64,000 bases of DNA from Pseudomonadota bacterium (GCA_022566735.1 JADFIG010000006.1:114965-178964), one strand, 5' to 3'; positions 27,191 to 35,782 are shown, counted from the first letter of the stretch. Translations and numbers: made by a program. Notes: generated from the letters alone by a model not told the origin.

Positions 27191-28093
27191 TCAGTGCGCC
27201 CGGTAGCTGCCGCCGTGCTGGGCCGCCGAGGCCGCGGGCGAGCTGGCCAGGTAGGCCAGGGCCTGGGCGGTGTCGCCTTCGTCGCCGGGGGTGAAGCGCG
27301 GGCCGAAATAGCGGGCCGCGGCGGCGATCACGTGGCCCAGGCGGGGCAGGCGGCCGGCCTGCGCGCTGCGGCGCCAGCTGAGCAGGAAGCTGCGCCGGGG
27401 CGGTCGCTGCGGGTCGGCCTGCATCATGAAGCGGTTGCCCTGGTGGATCAGGTACAGCAGGATCACCATGACCAGCAGCATGTGCAGGATGCGCTCCAGG
27501 TAGTTGCCGCCCATGTGCTTGAAGAGGGTGTAGGCGACCATGCGGTGCTCGACCTCCTCGGCGCCGTGCCAGCGCAGCAGGTCCAGCATCACCGGGTCGG
27601 CCTGGGCCTCGTCCAGCCCACGGGCGTTGAGCACCCAGTTGCCCAGGTAGCCGAAGAAGTGCTCCAGCGCGGCGATGGTGCCCAGCTGCTGGCGGATCCA
27701 GAAGCGCGTGTGGCCGATCTTCCAGCCGAAGGGTTGCTCGCCCAGGAAGTGCTTGAAGAGGTGGTCGATCTTGTCGGTGAAGGGCTGGGTGTCGATGCCG
27801 TGGGTCTGGCAGTAGTGCTTGAGCACGCCTTCGTGCGAGCGCGCGTGGAGGGCTTCCTGGCGCATGAAGCCCTTGGCGTCGGCGCGGACCTGCGGGTCGG
27901 TGACCATCGGCAGGACCTTGTTGTAGACGCGGCAGAACCACAGCTCGCCGGCCGGGAACAGCAGGTGCAGCACGTTGATGGTGTGGGTGGCGAAGGCATC
28001 GCCGGGCAGCCATTGGACGGGCGTGTGGCGCCAGTCGAATTTGACGTGGCGGGGTTCGAGCGCGTGGGGTGCGGCCGGGGTGGCGGTGGGCAT
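27191..28093 (-). CDS. predicted metal-dependent hydrolase (PF10118-type), di-iron-like
   Basis: A 300-residue protein of the predicted metal-dependent hydrolase family. Likely metal ligands are in RQEALHARSH (about 92-101) and EEVEHR (about 182-187), the E-x-x-H helices of a ferritin-like fold. A membrane-like segment, MLLVMVILLYLIHQG, follows. VNVLHLLFPAGE-type text near the N-terminus is typical (here INVLHLLFPAGELWF). The gene follows the alpha/beta hydrolase gene by 43 bases on the same strand, so they may be co-expressed. Substrate unknown. Confidence 0.8.
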   Translation of the reverse strand: MPTATPAAPHALEPRHVKFDWRHTPVQWLPGDAFATHTINVLHLLFPAGELWFCRVYNKVLPMVTDPQVRADAKGFMRQEALHARSHEGVLKHYCQTHGIDTQPFTDKIDHLFKHFLGEQPFGWKIGHTRFWIRQQLGTIAALEHFFGYLGNWVLNARGLDEAQADPVMLDLLRWHGAEEVEHRMVAYTLFKHMGGNYLERILHMLLVMVILLYLIHQGNRFMMQADPQRPPRRSFLLSWRRSAQAGRLPRLGHVIAAAARYFGPRFTPGDEGDTAQALAYLASSPAASAAQHGGSYRAH

Positions 28094-28136
28094 GGGCGGG
28101 CTCCGAGCTGGTCGGGTCGTGTGTTCGGGGTGTGGT

Positions 28137-29102
28137 TCAGCGCACGCGGGCGTGCTGCAGGGCGGCCGAGGCCGGCGCGCCTTCGATGTGGGTGACGAAT
28201 TCGCGCACCAGGCCGGCGAACTGGGCCGGGTTCTTCAGCGACAGCCAGTGCCCGCCTTGCACCTCGCGGCGCCACAGCTCGGGCACCCAGCGGCCGAGGT
28301 TGTCGGTGAGGGCCGGGTTGACGTAGTTGTCCTGCATCAGGGCCAGCACCTGCACGGGCGCGTGGGCGTGGCGCGCGCGCGGGCCGAACAGCCGCGGGAT
28401 CATGTTGGCGCGGTAGAGGTTGACGCCGTTGGCGCCGTCGCGGGCCTGGCCTTCGCGGGGCGGCACGGAGGTGGCTTCGAGCAGGCGCAGCACCTGGTGC
28501 CAGCGCCGACCCAGCACGCCGCGCCACAGGGTTTCGGGCAGCCAGGGCAGGTGGAAGAAGCAGATGTACCAGGACTTCACCAGCTGCTGGCCGAGCTGCC
28601 AGAGGTTGCCCGGGGTGGGGCGGCGCAGGCGGTCGCGCATCCAGTGGCCGACGTGGTCCAGGCAGGGGCCGGAGACGGTGGTGTAGGAGGCCAGGCGGCC
28701 GCGCAGGCGGGGCTCGGTGGCGAACTCCCAGGACTGGATGGAGCCCCAGTCGTGGGCCACCAGGTGCACCGGGCGGCCCGGGCTGACGGCGTCGATGACG
28801 GCCTGGAAGTCGGCGCAGAGGCGATCGAGCTTGTAGGCCGCGCGTCCGCCCTGCGGCGTGAAGGAGCGGCCGGCGCCGCGCACGTCGTAGGCAACGATGA
28901 AGAAGTCATCGCACAGCTGCTGGGCCACGTCTTCCCACTTGCTGCTGTTGTCGGGGTAGCCGTGCACGAAGACGATGGCCGGCTGGCGGGCATCGCCCCA
29001 GGTGGTGACGGCCAGCTCGCCATCGGGGCCGCGGACGCTGGAGCGCCGGGGCTCGACGGGCGCGGGGGTGCGCAGGGTGTGGATCTTGGCGCGTGCGTTC
29101 AT
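28137..29102 (-). CDS. alpha/beta hydrolase (epoxide hydrolase-like)
   Basis: A 321-residue alpha/beta hydrolase. The oxyanion region is VFVHGYPDNSSKW. The nucleophile elbow is VAHDWGS, so the nucleophile is Asp, as in epoxide hydrolases and haloalkane dehalogenases rather than Ser esterases. The catalytic His is in VQGGHWLSLKNP. The cap domain covers about 130-230. ATG 29102 overlaps the stop of the preceding gene by four bases (ATGA), so translation is coupled. A fused longer frame upstream is a shadow. The substrate could be an epoxide or an alkyl halide. Confidence 0.85.
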   Translation of the reverse strand: MNARAKIHTLRTPAPVEPRRSSVRGPDGELAVTTWGDARQPAIVFVHGYPDNSSKWEDVAQQLCDDFFIVAYDVRGAGRSFTPQGGRAAYKLDRLCADFQAVIDAVSPGRPVHLVAHDWGSIQSWEFATEPRLRGRLASYTTVSGPCLDHVGHWMRDRLRRPTPGNLWQLGQQLVKSWYICFFHLPWLPETLWRGVLGRRWHQVLRLLEATSVPPREGQARDGANGVNLYRANMIPRLFGPRARHAHAPVQVLALMQDNYVNPALTDNLGRWVPELWRREVQGGHWLSLKNPAQFAGLVREFVTHIEGAPASAALQHARVR

Positions 29103-29629
29103 GCGGCCACCTTGATCTGACGTTGCTGCCAGCGGCGCACATGGGGCAGGTCGTCGTCCAGCCAGAAGGCGCTGTCTTCGGTGATGACCAGCAGCTCTTC
29201 GAACTTGGCGCCCACGCCATCGCGGCCCAGGTGGGGCTCGACCGCCCACAGGCCGGGTTGCGGCGCGTGCTGCGAGCGCTTGTCGACCGACCACAGCGGC
29301 GACCAGCCTTCCTTGTGGCCCTGGCCGACCTGCTTGACGAGGTCCAGCGTGCTGTTGACGCCGAAGCGCGCAATGTTGAGCTGGCCGCGCGGTTGGTGCA
29401 GGCGGGTGACGCGGTGGGCCAGCACCTTGAAGGGGTAGGCCTTGTGGCGGGGCTCGACGCCTTGCCGGATGAGGTCGACGATGAGCTGGCGGTGCTCGGC
29501 CAGGTCGTCCATGAGCTGCTCCTGCGCGGCGTTGTGGCCGACGCAGCAGGCGTAGGCGAGCTGCTGCACGGCACGGAAGCGCTCCAGGTCCTGGGCGAAC
29601 TGCGGGCCCGTCGGGTCGATCTGCTGCAT
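29099..29629 (-). CDS. uncharacterised protein resembling the C-terminal part of M24 metallopeptidases
   Basis: A 176-residue protein. Its C-terminus (GLWAVEPHLGRDGVGAKFEE, then VITEDSAFWLDDD) resembles the last segment of creatinase-type M24 peptidases, where Glu in EP and Glu in FEE are metal ligands. The two Asp ligands that should come earlier are missing, and so is the N-terminal domain. GAGGAG lies just upstream of ATG 29629, so it looks like a real start rather than a broken long gene. It is coupled to the alpha/beta hydrolase by an ATGA overlap. Family assignment is from memory of motifs and is tentative. A function cannot be stated. Confidence 0.6.
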   Translation of the reverse strand: MQQIDPTGPQFAQDLERFRAVQQLAYACCVGHNAAQEQLMDDLAEHRQLIVDLIRQGVEPRHKAYPFKVLAHRVTRLHQPRGQLNIARFGVNSTLDLVKQVGQGHKEGWSPLWSVDKRSQHAPQPGLWAVEPHLGRDGVGAKFEELLVITEDSAFWLDDDLPHVRRWQQRQIKVAA

Positions 29630-29773
29630 GGGGTCTCCTCGGTGTGTCGAGGTGCCCATGATTCGACCGGGCCGCCCGGGCCTGTAGGTGCGCGAACGAC
29701 ACAAGGGACGAGCTGGCGACAGGGGCTGATGTGGCGCAAGCCCGCGGCGCTCAAAACCCAGGGGGAACCCTGA

Positions 29774-30286
29774 TCAGGCGTCTTCGTCCTGGCCGGCGGC
29801 CCCCTGGCTCTCGTCGATGCGCTTCATGTTGTCCAGCAGCTTGAGCAGGTAGTGCAGGGTGTGGGTCACGTCGCTGTTGGAGAAGTCCGCCAGGGCTTCA
29901 CGGTAGTAGCGCCGGATCTTGGGCTGGGCCTGCTGCACCCACAGCTCGCGGCCCGAGGGCGTCATGGTGACCAGCCGGGAGCGGCGGTCGCGGCCGTCGG
30001 GGGCGGTGGTGATGTGGCCGTCGCGCTCCATGCGGCTGATCAGGCCGGAGAGGTTCTGGCGGCTGACCATGAGGAAGCGGGCCAGCTCGCCCATGCTGAC
30101 GCCGTCACGCATGTCGGGCCGCGAGAGCGCGCCCAGCACCGCCCACTGCTGCGTCGTCAGGCCTTCGCTTTCGACCGCGCGGGTGCCTGTTTTATGCAAC
30201 ATGTTTGCGCATTGGTAGAGCCTGAAGAAGAGCCGGTTGGCTTGCTCTGTCTGCGCAGGATCGTCCTGTTTAATAGGGAAAACCAT
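29774..30286 (-). CDS. badR: MarR family transcriptional regulator, probable BadR
   Basis: A 170-residue winged-helix regulator. The DNA-binding core is TTQQWAVLGALSRP, GVSMGELARFLMVSRQNLSGLISRME and the wing DGHITTAPDGRDRRSRLVTMTPSG. It is divergent from badH across 132 bases. In Rhodopseudomonas palustris the MarR protein BadR represses the badHI genes and responds to a ring-CoA intermediate. The same layout here makes a regulator of the alicyclic acid genes likely. ATG 30286 follows an AGGAA site. The ligand is inferred, not seen. Confidence 0.85.
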   Translation of the reverse strand: MVFPIKQDDPAQTEQANRLFFRLYQCANMLHKTGTRAVESEGLTTQQWAVLGALSRPDMRDGVSMGELARFLMVSRQNLSGLISRMERDGHITTAPDGRDRRSRLVTMTPSGRELWVQQAQPKIRRYYREALADFSNSDVTHTLHYLLKLLDNMKRIDESQGAAGQDEDA

Positions 30287-30418
30287 GGGAAATATGTTCC
30301 TGTGAAGCCTTGCGGAGTGCGGATTCAGGCCCTAGCATTGGTCAACATGTTTACACAAATGTGCGTGTGCCGCTAAGGTGATGCACATGGCAACCCTGAT
30401 CCTGTACTGGAGATCCTC
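30287..30418. promoter_or_regulatory. badR-badH divergent control region with a CAACATGTTT element
   Basis: A 132-base intergenic region, notably A/T-richer than its surroundings. The perfect palindrome AACATGTT at 30344-30351 lies about mid-way. The 10-mer CAACATGTTT recurs at 30197-30206 inside the badR coding region. TTTACA at 30350-30355, 16 bases before GCTAAG (30372-30377), could be a badH promoter overlapping the palindrome. These are candidate operator and promoter sites only. Confidence 0.4.
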
Positions 30419-31186
30419 ATGCAAAAGTTCGAAGGCAAGACCGTGATCGTGACCGGCGGTGGTGGTGGCATCGGCGGGGCCACCTGCCGCCGCTTCGGCC
30501 GCGAGGGCGCCAAGGTCGCCGTGTTCGACCTCAACCTGGACGCCGCCCAGCGCGTCGCCGCCGAGATCCGCGAAGCCGGTGGCCAGGCCGAGGCTTTCAA
30601 GTGTGACATCACCCAGCGTGCCGACGTGGACGCTGCCGTGCAGGCCGCCGAAGCCAGGCTGGGCCCCATCGCCGTGCTGGTCAACAACGCCGGCTGGGAC
30701 GTCTTCAAGCCCTTCGTCAAGACCGCGCCCACCGAGTGGGACAAGCTGATCGCCATCAACCTGACCGGCGCCCTGCACATGCTGCACGCCGTGCTGCCCG
30801 GCATGGCCGAGCGAGGCTACGGCCGCATCGTCAACGTGGCCTCGGACGCGGCCCGTGGCGGCTCGTCCGGCGAGGCGGTGTACTCGGCCTGCAAGGGCGG
30901 CCTGGTCGCCCTGAGCAAGACCCTGGCGCGCGAGCACGCCCGCCACAGCATCACCGTCAACGTGGTGTGCCCGGGCCCGACCGACACGGCCCTGCTGGCC
31001 GGTGTGGCCGAAGGTGCGCGCGACCCGGCCAAGCTCATCGAAGCCTTCAAGAGCGCCATCCCCCTGGGCCGCCTGGGCCAGCCCGACGACCTGGCCAGCG
31101 CCATCGCCTTCTTCGGCAGCGACGACGCGTCGTTCATCACCGGCCAGGTGGTGTCCGTGTCCGGCGGTCTGACCATGCACGGTTGA
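30419..31186 (+). CDS. badH: 2-hydroxycyclohexanecarboxyl-CoA dehydrogenase (SDR family)
   Basis: A 255-residue short-chain dehydrogenase predicted to oxidise 2-hydroxycyclohexanecarboxyl-CoA to the 2-keto thioester with NAD. The nucleotide-binding motif is VTGGGGGIGGATCRRF and the Asp after strand 2 (AVFDLNLD) favours NAD. NNAGWDVFKPF and the catalytic Ser...Tyr-x-x-x-Lys (VASDAARGGSSG, AVYSACKGG) are present. GGAG lies six bases before ATG 30419. It is the first gene of the alicyclic operon, 43 bases before badI. An ordinary fabG-like role is possible on motifs alone, but the gene order supports BadH. Confidence 0.9.
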   Translation: MQKFEGKTVIVTGGGGGIGGATCRRFGREGAKVAVFDLNLDAAQRVAAEIREAGGQAEAFKCDITQRADVDAAVQAAEARLGPIAVLVNNAGWDVFKPFVKTAPTEWDKLIAINLTGALHMLHAVLPGMAERGYGRIVNVASDAARGGSSGEAVYSACKGGLVALSKTLAREHARHSITVNVVCPGPTDTALLAGVAEGARDPAKLIEAFKSAIPLGRLGQPDDLASAIAFFGSDDASFITGQVVSVSGGLTMHG

Positions 31187-31229
31187 ACCCCACGGCGCTT
31201 CCACTCACCCCCTTCTCCGCGAGAACACC

Positions 31230-32018
31230 ATGTCCGTTGAATTCGAAGACATCCTGTACGAAGTCCGCAACCACGTTGCCTGGATCACCATCAACCGTCC
31301 CGAGAAGATGAACGCCTTCCGCGGTCAGACCTGCGACGAGATCATCAAGGCCCTCAACAAGGCCGGCTACGACCGCGACGTGGGCTGCATCGTGCTGGCC
31401 GGTGCCGGCGAGAAGGCCTTCTGCACCGGCGGCGACCAGTCGGCCCACAACGGCAACTACGACGGCCGCGGCACCATCGGCCTGCCGATGGAAGAGCTGC
31501 ACACCGCCATCCGCGACGTGCCCAAGCCCGTGATCGCCCGCGTGCAGGGCTTCGCCATCGGCGGCGGCAACGTGCTGTGCACGATCTGCGACCTGACCAT
31601 CGCCTCCGAGAAGGCCATCTTCGGCCAGGTCGGCCCCAAGATGGGCTCGGTCGACCCCGGCTACGGCACCGCTTTCCTGGCCCGCGTGGTCGGCGAGAAG
31701 AAGGCCCGCGAGATCTGGTACCTCAACAAGCGCTACTCCGGCGCCGAGGCCGTGGCCATGGGCCTGGCCAATGTGTGCGTGCCGCACGAGGAGCTGGACG
31801 CGACCGTGCAGGAGTGGGCCGAGACGATCTGCGAGCGCAGCCCCACCGCCATCGCCATCGCCAAGCGCAGCTTCAACATGGACACGGCCCACCAGAGCGG
31901 CATCGCCGGCATGGGCATGTACGCCCTGAAGCTGTACTACGACACCGAGGAGTCGCGCGAAGGCGTCAACGCGCTGAAGGACAAGCGCAAGCCGGACTTC
32001 CGCAAGTACGCCAAGTGA
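31230..32018 (+). CDS. badI: 2-ketocyclohexanecarboxyl-CoA hydrolase (ring-opening)
   Basis: A 262-residue crotonase-fold enzyme that hydrolytically opens the ring of 2-ketocyclohexanecarboxyl-CoA to give pimelyl-CoA. EDILYEVRNHVAWITINRPE, FCTGGDQSAHNG, the oxyanion-hole glycines in GFAIGGGNVLCTICD, and FGQVGPKMGSVDPGYGTAFLARVVG resemble BadI and the related MenB naphthoate synthases (the latter catalyse the reverse Dieckmann-type reaction). RYSGAEAVAMGL and KRKPDFRKY at the end also fit. MenB itself is less likely because no menaquinone genes are nearby. Confidence 0.91.
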   Translation: MSVEFEDILYEVRNHVAWITINRPEKMNAFRGQTCDEIIKALNKAGYDRDVGCIVLAGAGEKAFCTGGDQSAHNGNYDGRGTIGLPMEELHTAIRDVPKPVIARVQGFAIGGGNVLCTICDLTIASEKAIFGQVGPKMGSVDPGYGTAFLARVVGEKKAREIWYLNKRYSGAEAVAMGLANVCVPHEELDATVQEWAETICERSPTAIAIAKRSFNMDTAHQSGIAGMGMYALKLYYDTEESREGVNALKDKRKPDFRKYAK

Positions 32019-32067
32019 GCGTGAACGAGAAGACCTGAGCGACCGGCACGTACCTGGAGACCGAGAG

Positions 32068-33225
32068 ATGAACCCGAACCCCTACATCAACGAAGACCTG
32101 CAGGCGCTGGCCGAGACGGCCCGCCGCTTCGCCACCGAGCGCGTCGCTCCGGGCTTCCTGGAGCGCGACAAGACCCGCGTCTTTGACCGCGCACTGCTGC
32201 GCGAGATGGGGGAGCTGGGCTTCATCTGCCCGGAGCTGCCCGAGGAATTCGGCGGGCTGGGCATGGGCTGCCTGGCCGCGGGCGTGATCCACGAGGAGAT
32301 CGCCCGCGCCGACCTCAGCTTCTCCTACCTGAACCTGCTGGCCTCGCTCAACGGCCAGATCCTGTCCAAATACGGCCACCCCGACATCGTCGGCCCGTGG
32401 TTGCGCAAGCTGACCCAGGGCGAGGCGATCTGCTGCATCGCCCTGACCGAGCCGCGCGGTGGCTCGGACGCGGCCAACCTGCGCCTGCGCATCGAGCGCG
32501 ATGGGGACTTCTACGTCCTCAACGGCGAGAAGACCTCCATCTCGGCGGCCGACCAGGCCGAGATCGCCGTGGTGTTCGGGCGCACCGGCGCGGTGGAAGA
32601 CGGCGCCCATGGCGTGACCGCCGTGATGGTGCCCATGGACACCCCGGGCGTCACCACCAGCCGCTTCGACTGCCATGGCCAGCGCGCCATCGGCCGTGGC
32701 TCCATCTTCTTCGAGAACGTGCGCGTGCCCGTCAGCCACCGCCTGGGTGACGAGAACAAGGGCTTCGTGCAGGTGATGCACGGCTTCGACTTCTCGCGCT
32801 CGCTGATCGGCCTGCAGTGCCTGGCCGTGGCCCGCGTGGCGCTGGAAGAGGCCTGGGAGTACATCACCCAGCGCGAGGCCTTCGGCAAGCCGCTGTCGCA
32901 CTTCCAGGGCGTGACCCACCCGCTGGCCCAGTTCGACACAGAGGTCGAGGGCGCGCGCCTGCTGTGCCTGCAGGGCCTGTGGCTGAAGGACCAGGGCCTG
33001 CCGCACACCGCGGAGGCCGGCATGGCCAAGTGGTGGGGCCCCAAGCTGGCCTACGACGTCATCCACCAGTGCCTGCTGTGCTTCGGCCATGGCGGCTACG
33101 ACCGCGGCCCGATGGAGCAGCGCCTGCGCGACGTGCTGGGCTTCCAGATCGGCGACGGCACGGCCCAGATCATGAAGACCATCATCGCGCGCACCCGCGC
33201 CGGCCGCAAGTTCGTGCCGGCCTGA
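32068..33225 (+). CDS. aliB: cyclohexanecarboxyl-CoA dehydrogenase (acyl-CoA dehydrogenase family)
   Basis: A 385-residue FAD acyl-CoA dehydrogenase, expected to form cyclohex-1-ene-1-carboxyl-CoA and pass electrons to ETF. CCIALTEPRGGSDAAN and VLNGEKTSISAADQAE are the flavin and substrate loop motifs. YITQREAFGKPLSHFQGV is the family C-terminal motif. The position of the usual catalytic Glu (E-G-T) reads IGDGTAQIM, with Asp near residue 363. Start ATG 32068 follows GGAGACCGAGAG. It lies 49 bases after badI. Confidence 0.88.
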   Translation: MNPNPYINEDLQALAETARRFATERVAPGFLERDKTRVFDRALLREMGELGFICPELPEEFGGLGMGCLAAGVIHEEIARADLSFSYLNLLASLNGQILSKYGHPDIVGPWLRKLTQGEAICCIALTEPRGGSDAANLRLRIERDGDFYVLNGEKTSISAADQAEIAVVFGRTGAVEDGAHGVTAVMVPMDTPGVTTSRFDCHGQRAIGRGSIFFENVRVPVSHRLGDENKGFVQVMHGFDFSRSLIGLQCLAVARVALEEAWEYITQREAFGKPLSHFQGVTHPLAQFDTEVEGARLLCLQGLWLKDQGLPHTAEAGMAKWWGPKLAYDVIHQCLLCFGHGGYDRGPMEQRLRDVLGFQIGDGTAQIMKTIIARTRAGRKFVPA

Positions 33226-33240
33226 GCGCAGGCCAGACAG

Positions 33241-33320
33241 CACAGAGCACACCGGTGAGGCACCACAGGCTGCGGGGCGGCCGGGTGGGGGCTGCCCGCA
33301 CACAAAGCACACCTGAGGAG
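33241..33320 (+). repeat. imperfect direct repeat in the aliB-aliA gap
   Basis: Two copies of a block CACA(G/A)AGCACACC...TGAGG occur at 33241-33260 and 33301-33318. The second copy includes the aliA ribosome site. A GC-rich stem (GCGGG with CCCGC) lies between them. The 101-base gap holds no gene. Confidence 0.5.
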
Positions 33321-33326
33321 ACAAGC

Positions 33327-34985
33327 ATGGATTTCGACGCAGTCTTGCTGGCGCCCCGACGCGCCGCCGCCGTGGCCCAGGGCCACTGGCGGGACCGCAC
33401 CATCAACGACGCGCTGGACGCCTGCGTGGCGGCTTGCCCCGACCAGCTGGCCCTGACCGCGGTGCAGGTGGAGTCCGGCCAGGTGACGCGCTTCACCTAC
33501 GCCGAGATGGCCCGCATGGCCGACCGCATCGCCGTGGGCCTCAGCCGCCTGGGCGTGGGCCGGGGCGATGTGGTGTCGGTGCAGCTGCCCAACTGGTGGC
33601 AGTTCACGCTGAGCTACTTGGCGTGCTCGCGCATCGGCGCGGTGCTCAACCCGATGATGCACATCTTCCGCGAGCACGAGCTGGGCTTCATGCTGCAGCA
33701 CGGCGAGTCCAAGGTCGTCATCGTGCCCAAGACCTTCCGCGGCTTCGACTTCGAGCAGATGCTGCTGGGCCTCCAGCCCCGCTTGCCGCACCTCCAGCAC
33801 GTGGTGGTGATCGGCGCGCAGCAAGGCGGCCAGCCCGCGCCGCACAGCTTCGAGGCCCTGCTCAGCGGCCCGGCCTGGGAGGAGGCGCCCGATGCGCGCG
33901 ACATCCTCACGCGCAGCCGCCCCACGCCCGACGACGTCACCCAGCTGATCTACACCTCGGGCACCACCGGCGAGCCCAAGGGCGTGATGCACTCGGCCAA
34001 CACCCTGCTGGCCAACATCGTGCCCTACGCCCAGCGCCTGAACTTGAGCGAGCGCGACACGGTGCTGATGGCCTCGCCCATGGCCCACCAGACCGGCTTC
34101 ATGTACGGCCTGATGATGCCCATCGTGCTGCGCGGCCGCGCCGTGCTGCAAGACATCTGGGAGGCGAAGAAGGGCATCGAGCTGATCCGCGCCGAAGAGG
34201 CCTCGTTCACGATGGCGTCCACGCCCTTCCTGACCGACCTGACGCGCACCGTGGCCGATGCCGGCACCTCCGTGCCTTCGCTCAAGACCTTCCTGTGCGC
34301 CGGCGCGCCCATCCCGACGCCGCTGGTCGAGCAGGCCCGCACGGTGCTGGGCTGCAAGATCGTCTCGGCCTGGGGCATGTCCGAAAACGGCGCCGTGACC
34401 CTGACCCGCCTGGACGATGACGACGAGCGCGCCTTCAACACCGACGGCTGCCCGCTGCCGGGCGTCGAGGTCAAGGTGGTGGACGTGCATGGCGCGTCGG
34501 TGCCCACGGGCACCGTGGGCGAGCTGCTGGTGCGTTCCTGCTCCAACTTCGGCGGCTACCTCAAGCGCCCGCAATGGAACGCCACCGATGCCGAGGGCTG
34601 GTTCGACACCGGCGATCTGGCGCGCCTGGACGAGCGCGGCTACATCCGCATCAGCGGGCGCAGCAAGGACGTCATCATCCGCGGCGGCGAGAACATCCCG
34701 GTGGTGGAGATCGAGTCCCTGCTCTACCGCCACCCGGCGGTGGACAAGGTGGCCATCGTGCCCTACCCCGACGAGCGCCTGGGCGAGCGCGCCTGCGCCG
34801 TGGTCGTGCCCAAGCCCGGCCAGACGCTGACGCTGGACGATGTGGTGGCCTACCTGAAGGCCCAGCAGATCGCGATGCAGTACATCCCCGAGCGGGTCAT
34901 CGTGCAGGACGCCCTGCCGTCGACGCCCTCCGGCAAGATCCAGAAGTTCAAGCTGCGCGAGATGCTGCGCCAGCCCGCGGCCTGA
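33327..34985 (+). CDS. aliA: cyclohexanecarboxylate-CoA ligase
   Basis: A 552-residue AMP-forming acyl-CoA synthetase, predicted to activate cyclohexanecarboxylate with ATP and CoA in the cytoplasm. The P-loop is YTSGTTGEPKG, the A5 motif AWGMSENG, the A7 motif WFDTGDLARLDERGYI and the C-terminal hinge and Lys ISGRSKDVIIRGGENI and TPSGKIQKFKLRE. ATG 33327 has AGGAG six bases upstream. The frame continues open upstream, but that part shadows aliB. It lies between aliB and badK, the expected place for AliA. The exact acid is inferred. Confidence 0.89.
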   Translation: MDFDAVLLAPRRAAAVAQGHWRDRTINDALDACVAACPDQLALTAVQVESGQVTRFTYAEMARMADRIAVGLSRLGVGRGDVVSVQLPNWWQFTLSYLACSRIGAVLNPMMHIFREHELGFMLQHGESKVVIVPKTFRGFDFEQMLLGLQPRLPHLQHVVVIGAQQGGQPAPHSFEALLSGPAWEEAPDARDILTRSRPTPDDVTQLIYTSGTTGEPKGVMHSANTLLANIVPYAQRLNLSERDTVLMASPMAHQTGFMYGLMMPIVLRGRAVLQDIWEAKKGIELIRAEEASFTMASTPFLTDLTRTVADAGTSVPSLKTFLCAGAPIPTPLVEQARTVLGCKIVSAWGMSENGAVTLTRLDDDDERAFNTDGCPLPGVEVKVVDVHGASVPTGTVGELLVRSCSNFGGYLKRPQWNATDAEGWFDTGDLARLDERGYIRISGRSKDVIIRGGENIPVVEIESLLYRHPAVDKVAIVPYPDERLGERACAVVVPKPGQTLTLDDVVAYLKAQQIAMQYIPERVIVQDALPSTPSGKIQKFKLREMLRQPAA

Positions 34986-34996
34986 GGGGAAACAGC

Positions 34997-35782
34997 ATGT
35001 CTGCCGTGTCTGAATCCCCCGTCCTGGTGCGCCGCGAGGGCCGTGTCGGCATCCTCACGCTGAACCGCCCGCAGCAACTCAACGCGCTCAACGACGCGCT
35101 GATGGACGCGCTGGGCGCAGCCCTGCTGGCCTTCGATGCCGACGAGGGCATCGGCGCCATCGTCATCACCGGCAGCGACAAGGCCTTTGCCGCGGGCGCC
35201 GACATCGCCGCCATGGCCGGCTGGACCTACACCGAGGTGGTGCGCGACCAGTTCATCACGCGCAACTGGGAAACCCTCCGCCAGGTGCGCAAGCCCGTGA
35301 TCGCGGCGGTGGCCGGCTTCGCACTGGGCGGCGGCTGCGAGCTGGCCCTGGCCTGCGACATCGTCGTGGCGGCCGAGTCGGCGCGCTTCGGCCTGCCCGA
35401 GATCAAGCTGGCCATGCTGCCCGGCGCCGGGGGCACGCAACGCCTGCCGCGCGCCATCGGCAAGGCCAAGGCCATGGACCTGTGCCTGTCGGGCCGCCTG
35501 ATGGACGCGGCCGAGGCCGACCGCCTGGGCCTGGTCTCGCGCGTGGTGCCTGCCGAGCGCCTGGCCGACGAGGCCCTGGGCCTGGCCGCCACCGTGGCGG
35601 GCTACTCGCTGCCGGCGCTGATGAGCCTGAAGGCCTGCGTCCAGCGCGCCTGGGAGGGCTCGCTGACCGAGGGCATCGGCTACGAGCGCCGCGAGCTGTA
35701 CGCCCGCTTTGCCACCGAGGACGCCCGCGAAGGCATGCAGGCCTTCCTGGCCAAGCGCCCGCCCGTGTTCCAGCACCGCTGA
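34997..35782 (+). CDS. badK: cyclohex-1-ene-1-carboxyl-CoA hydratase (enoyl-CoA hydratase family)
   Basis: A 261-residue crotonase. VGILTLNRPQQLNALN, FAAGADIAAM, the oxyanion loop GFALGGGCELALACD, then the two acids: Glu in FGLPEIKLAMLPGAGGTQRL and the preceding Glu of the CEL helix. It is expected to add water to cyclohex-1-ene-1-carboxyl-CoA to give the 2-hydroxy thioester used by BadH. It closely resembles ordinary short-chain enoyl-CoA hydratases. The assignment depends on the operon. ATG 34997 is 11 bases after the aliA stop. Confidence 0.86.
   Translation: MSAVSESPVLVRREGRVGILTLNRPQQLNALNDALMDALGAALLAFDADEGIGAIVITGSDKAFAAGADIAAMAGWTYTEVVRDQFITRNWETLRQVRKPVIAAVAGFALGGGCELALACDIVVAAESARFGLPEIKLAMLPGAGGTQRLPRAIGKAKAMDLCLSGRLMDAAEADRLGLVSRVVPAERLADEALGLAATVAGYSLPALMSLKACVQRAWEGSLTEGIGYERRELYARFATEDAREGMQAFLAKRPPVFQHR

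Noticed and set aside
31230..32018. MenB (naphthoate synthase) as the identity of the crotonase
   Set aside because: Similar fold and motifs, but no other menaquinone gene is nearby and the badH/aliB/aliA/badK context fits BadI.
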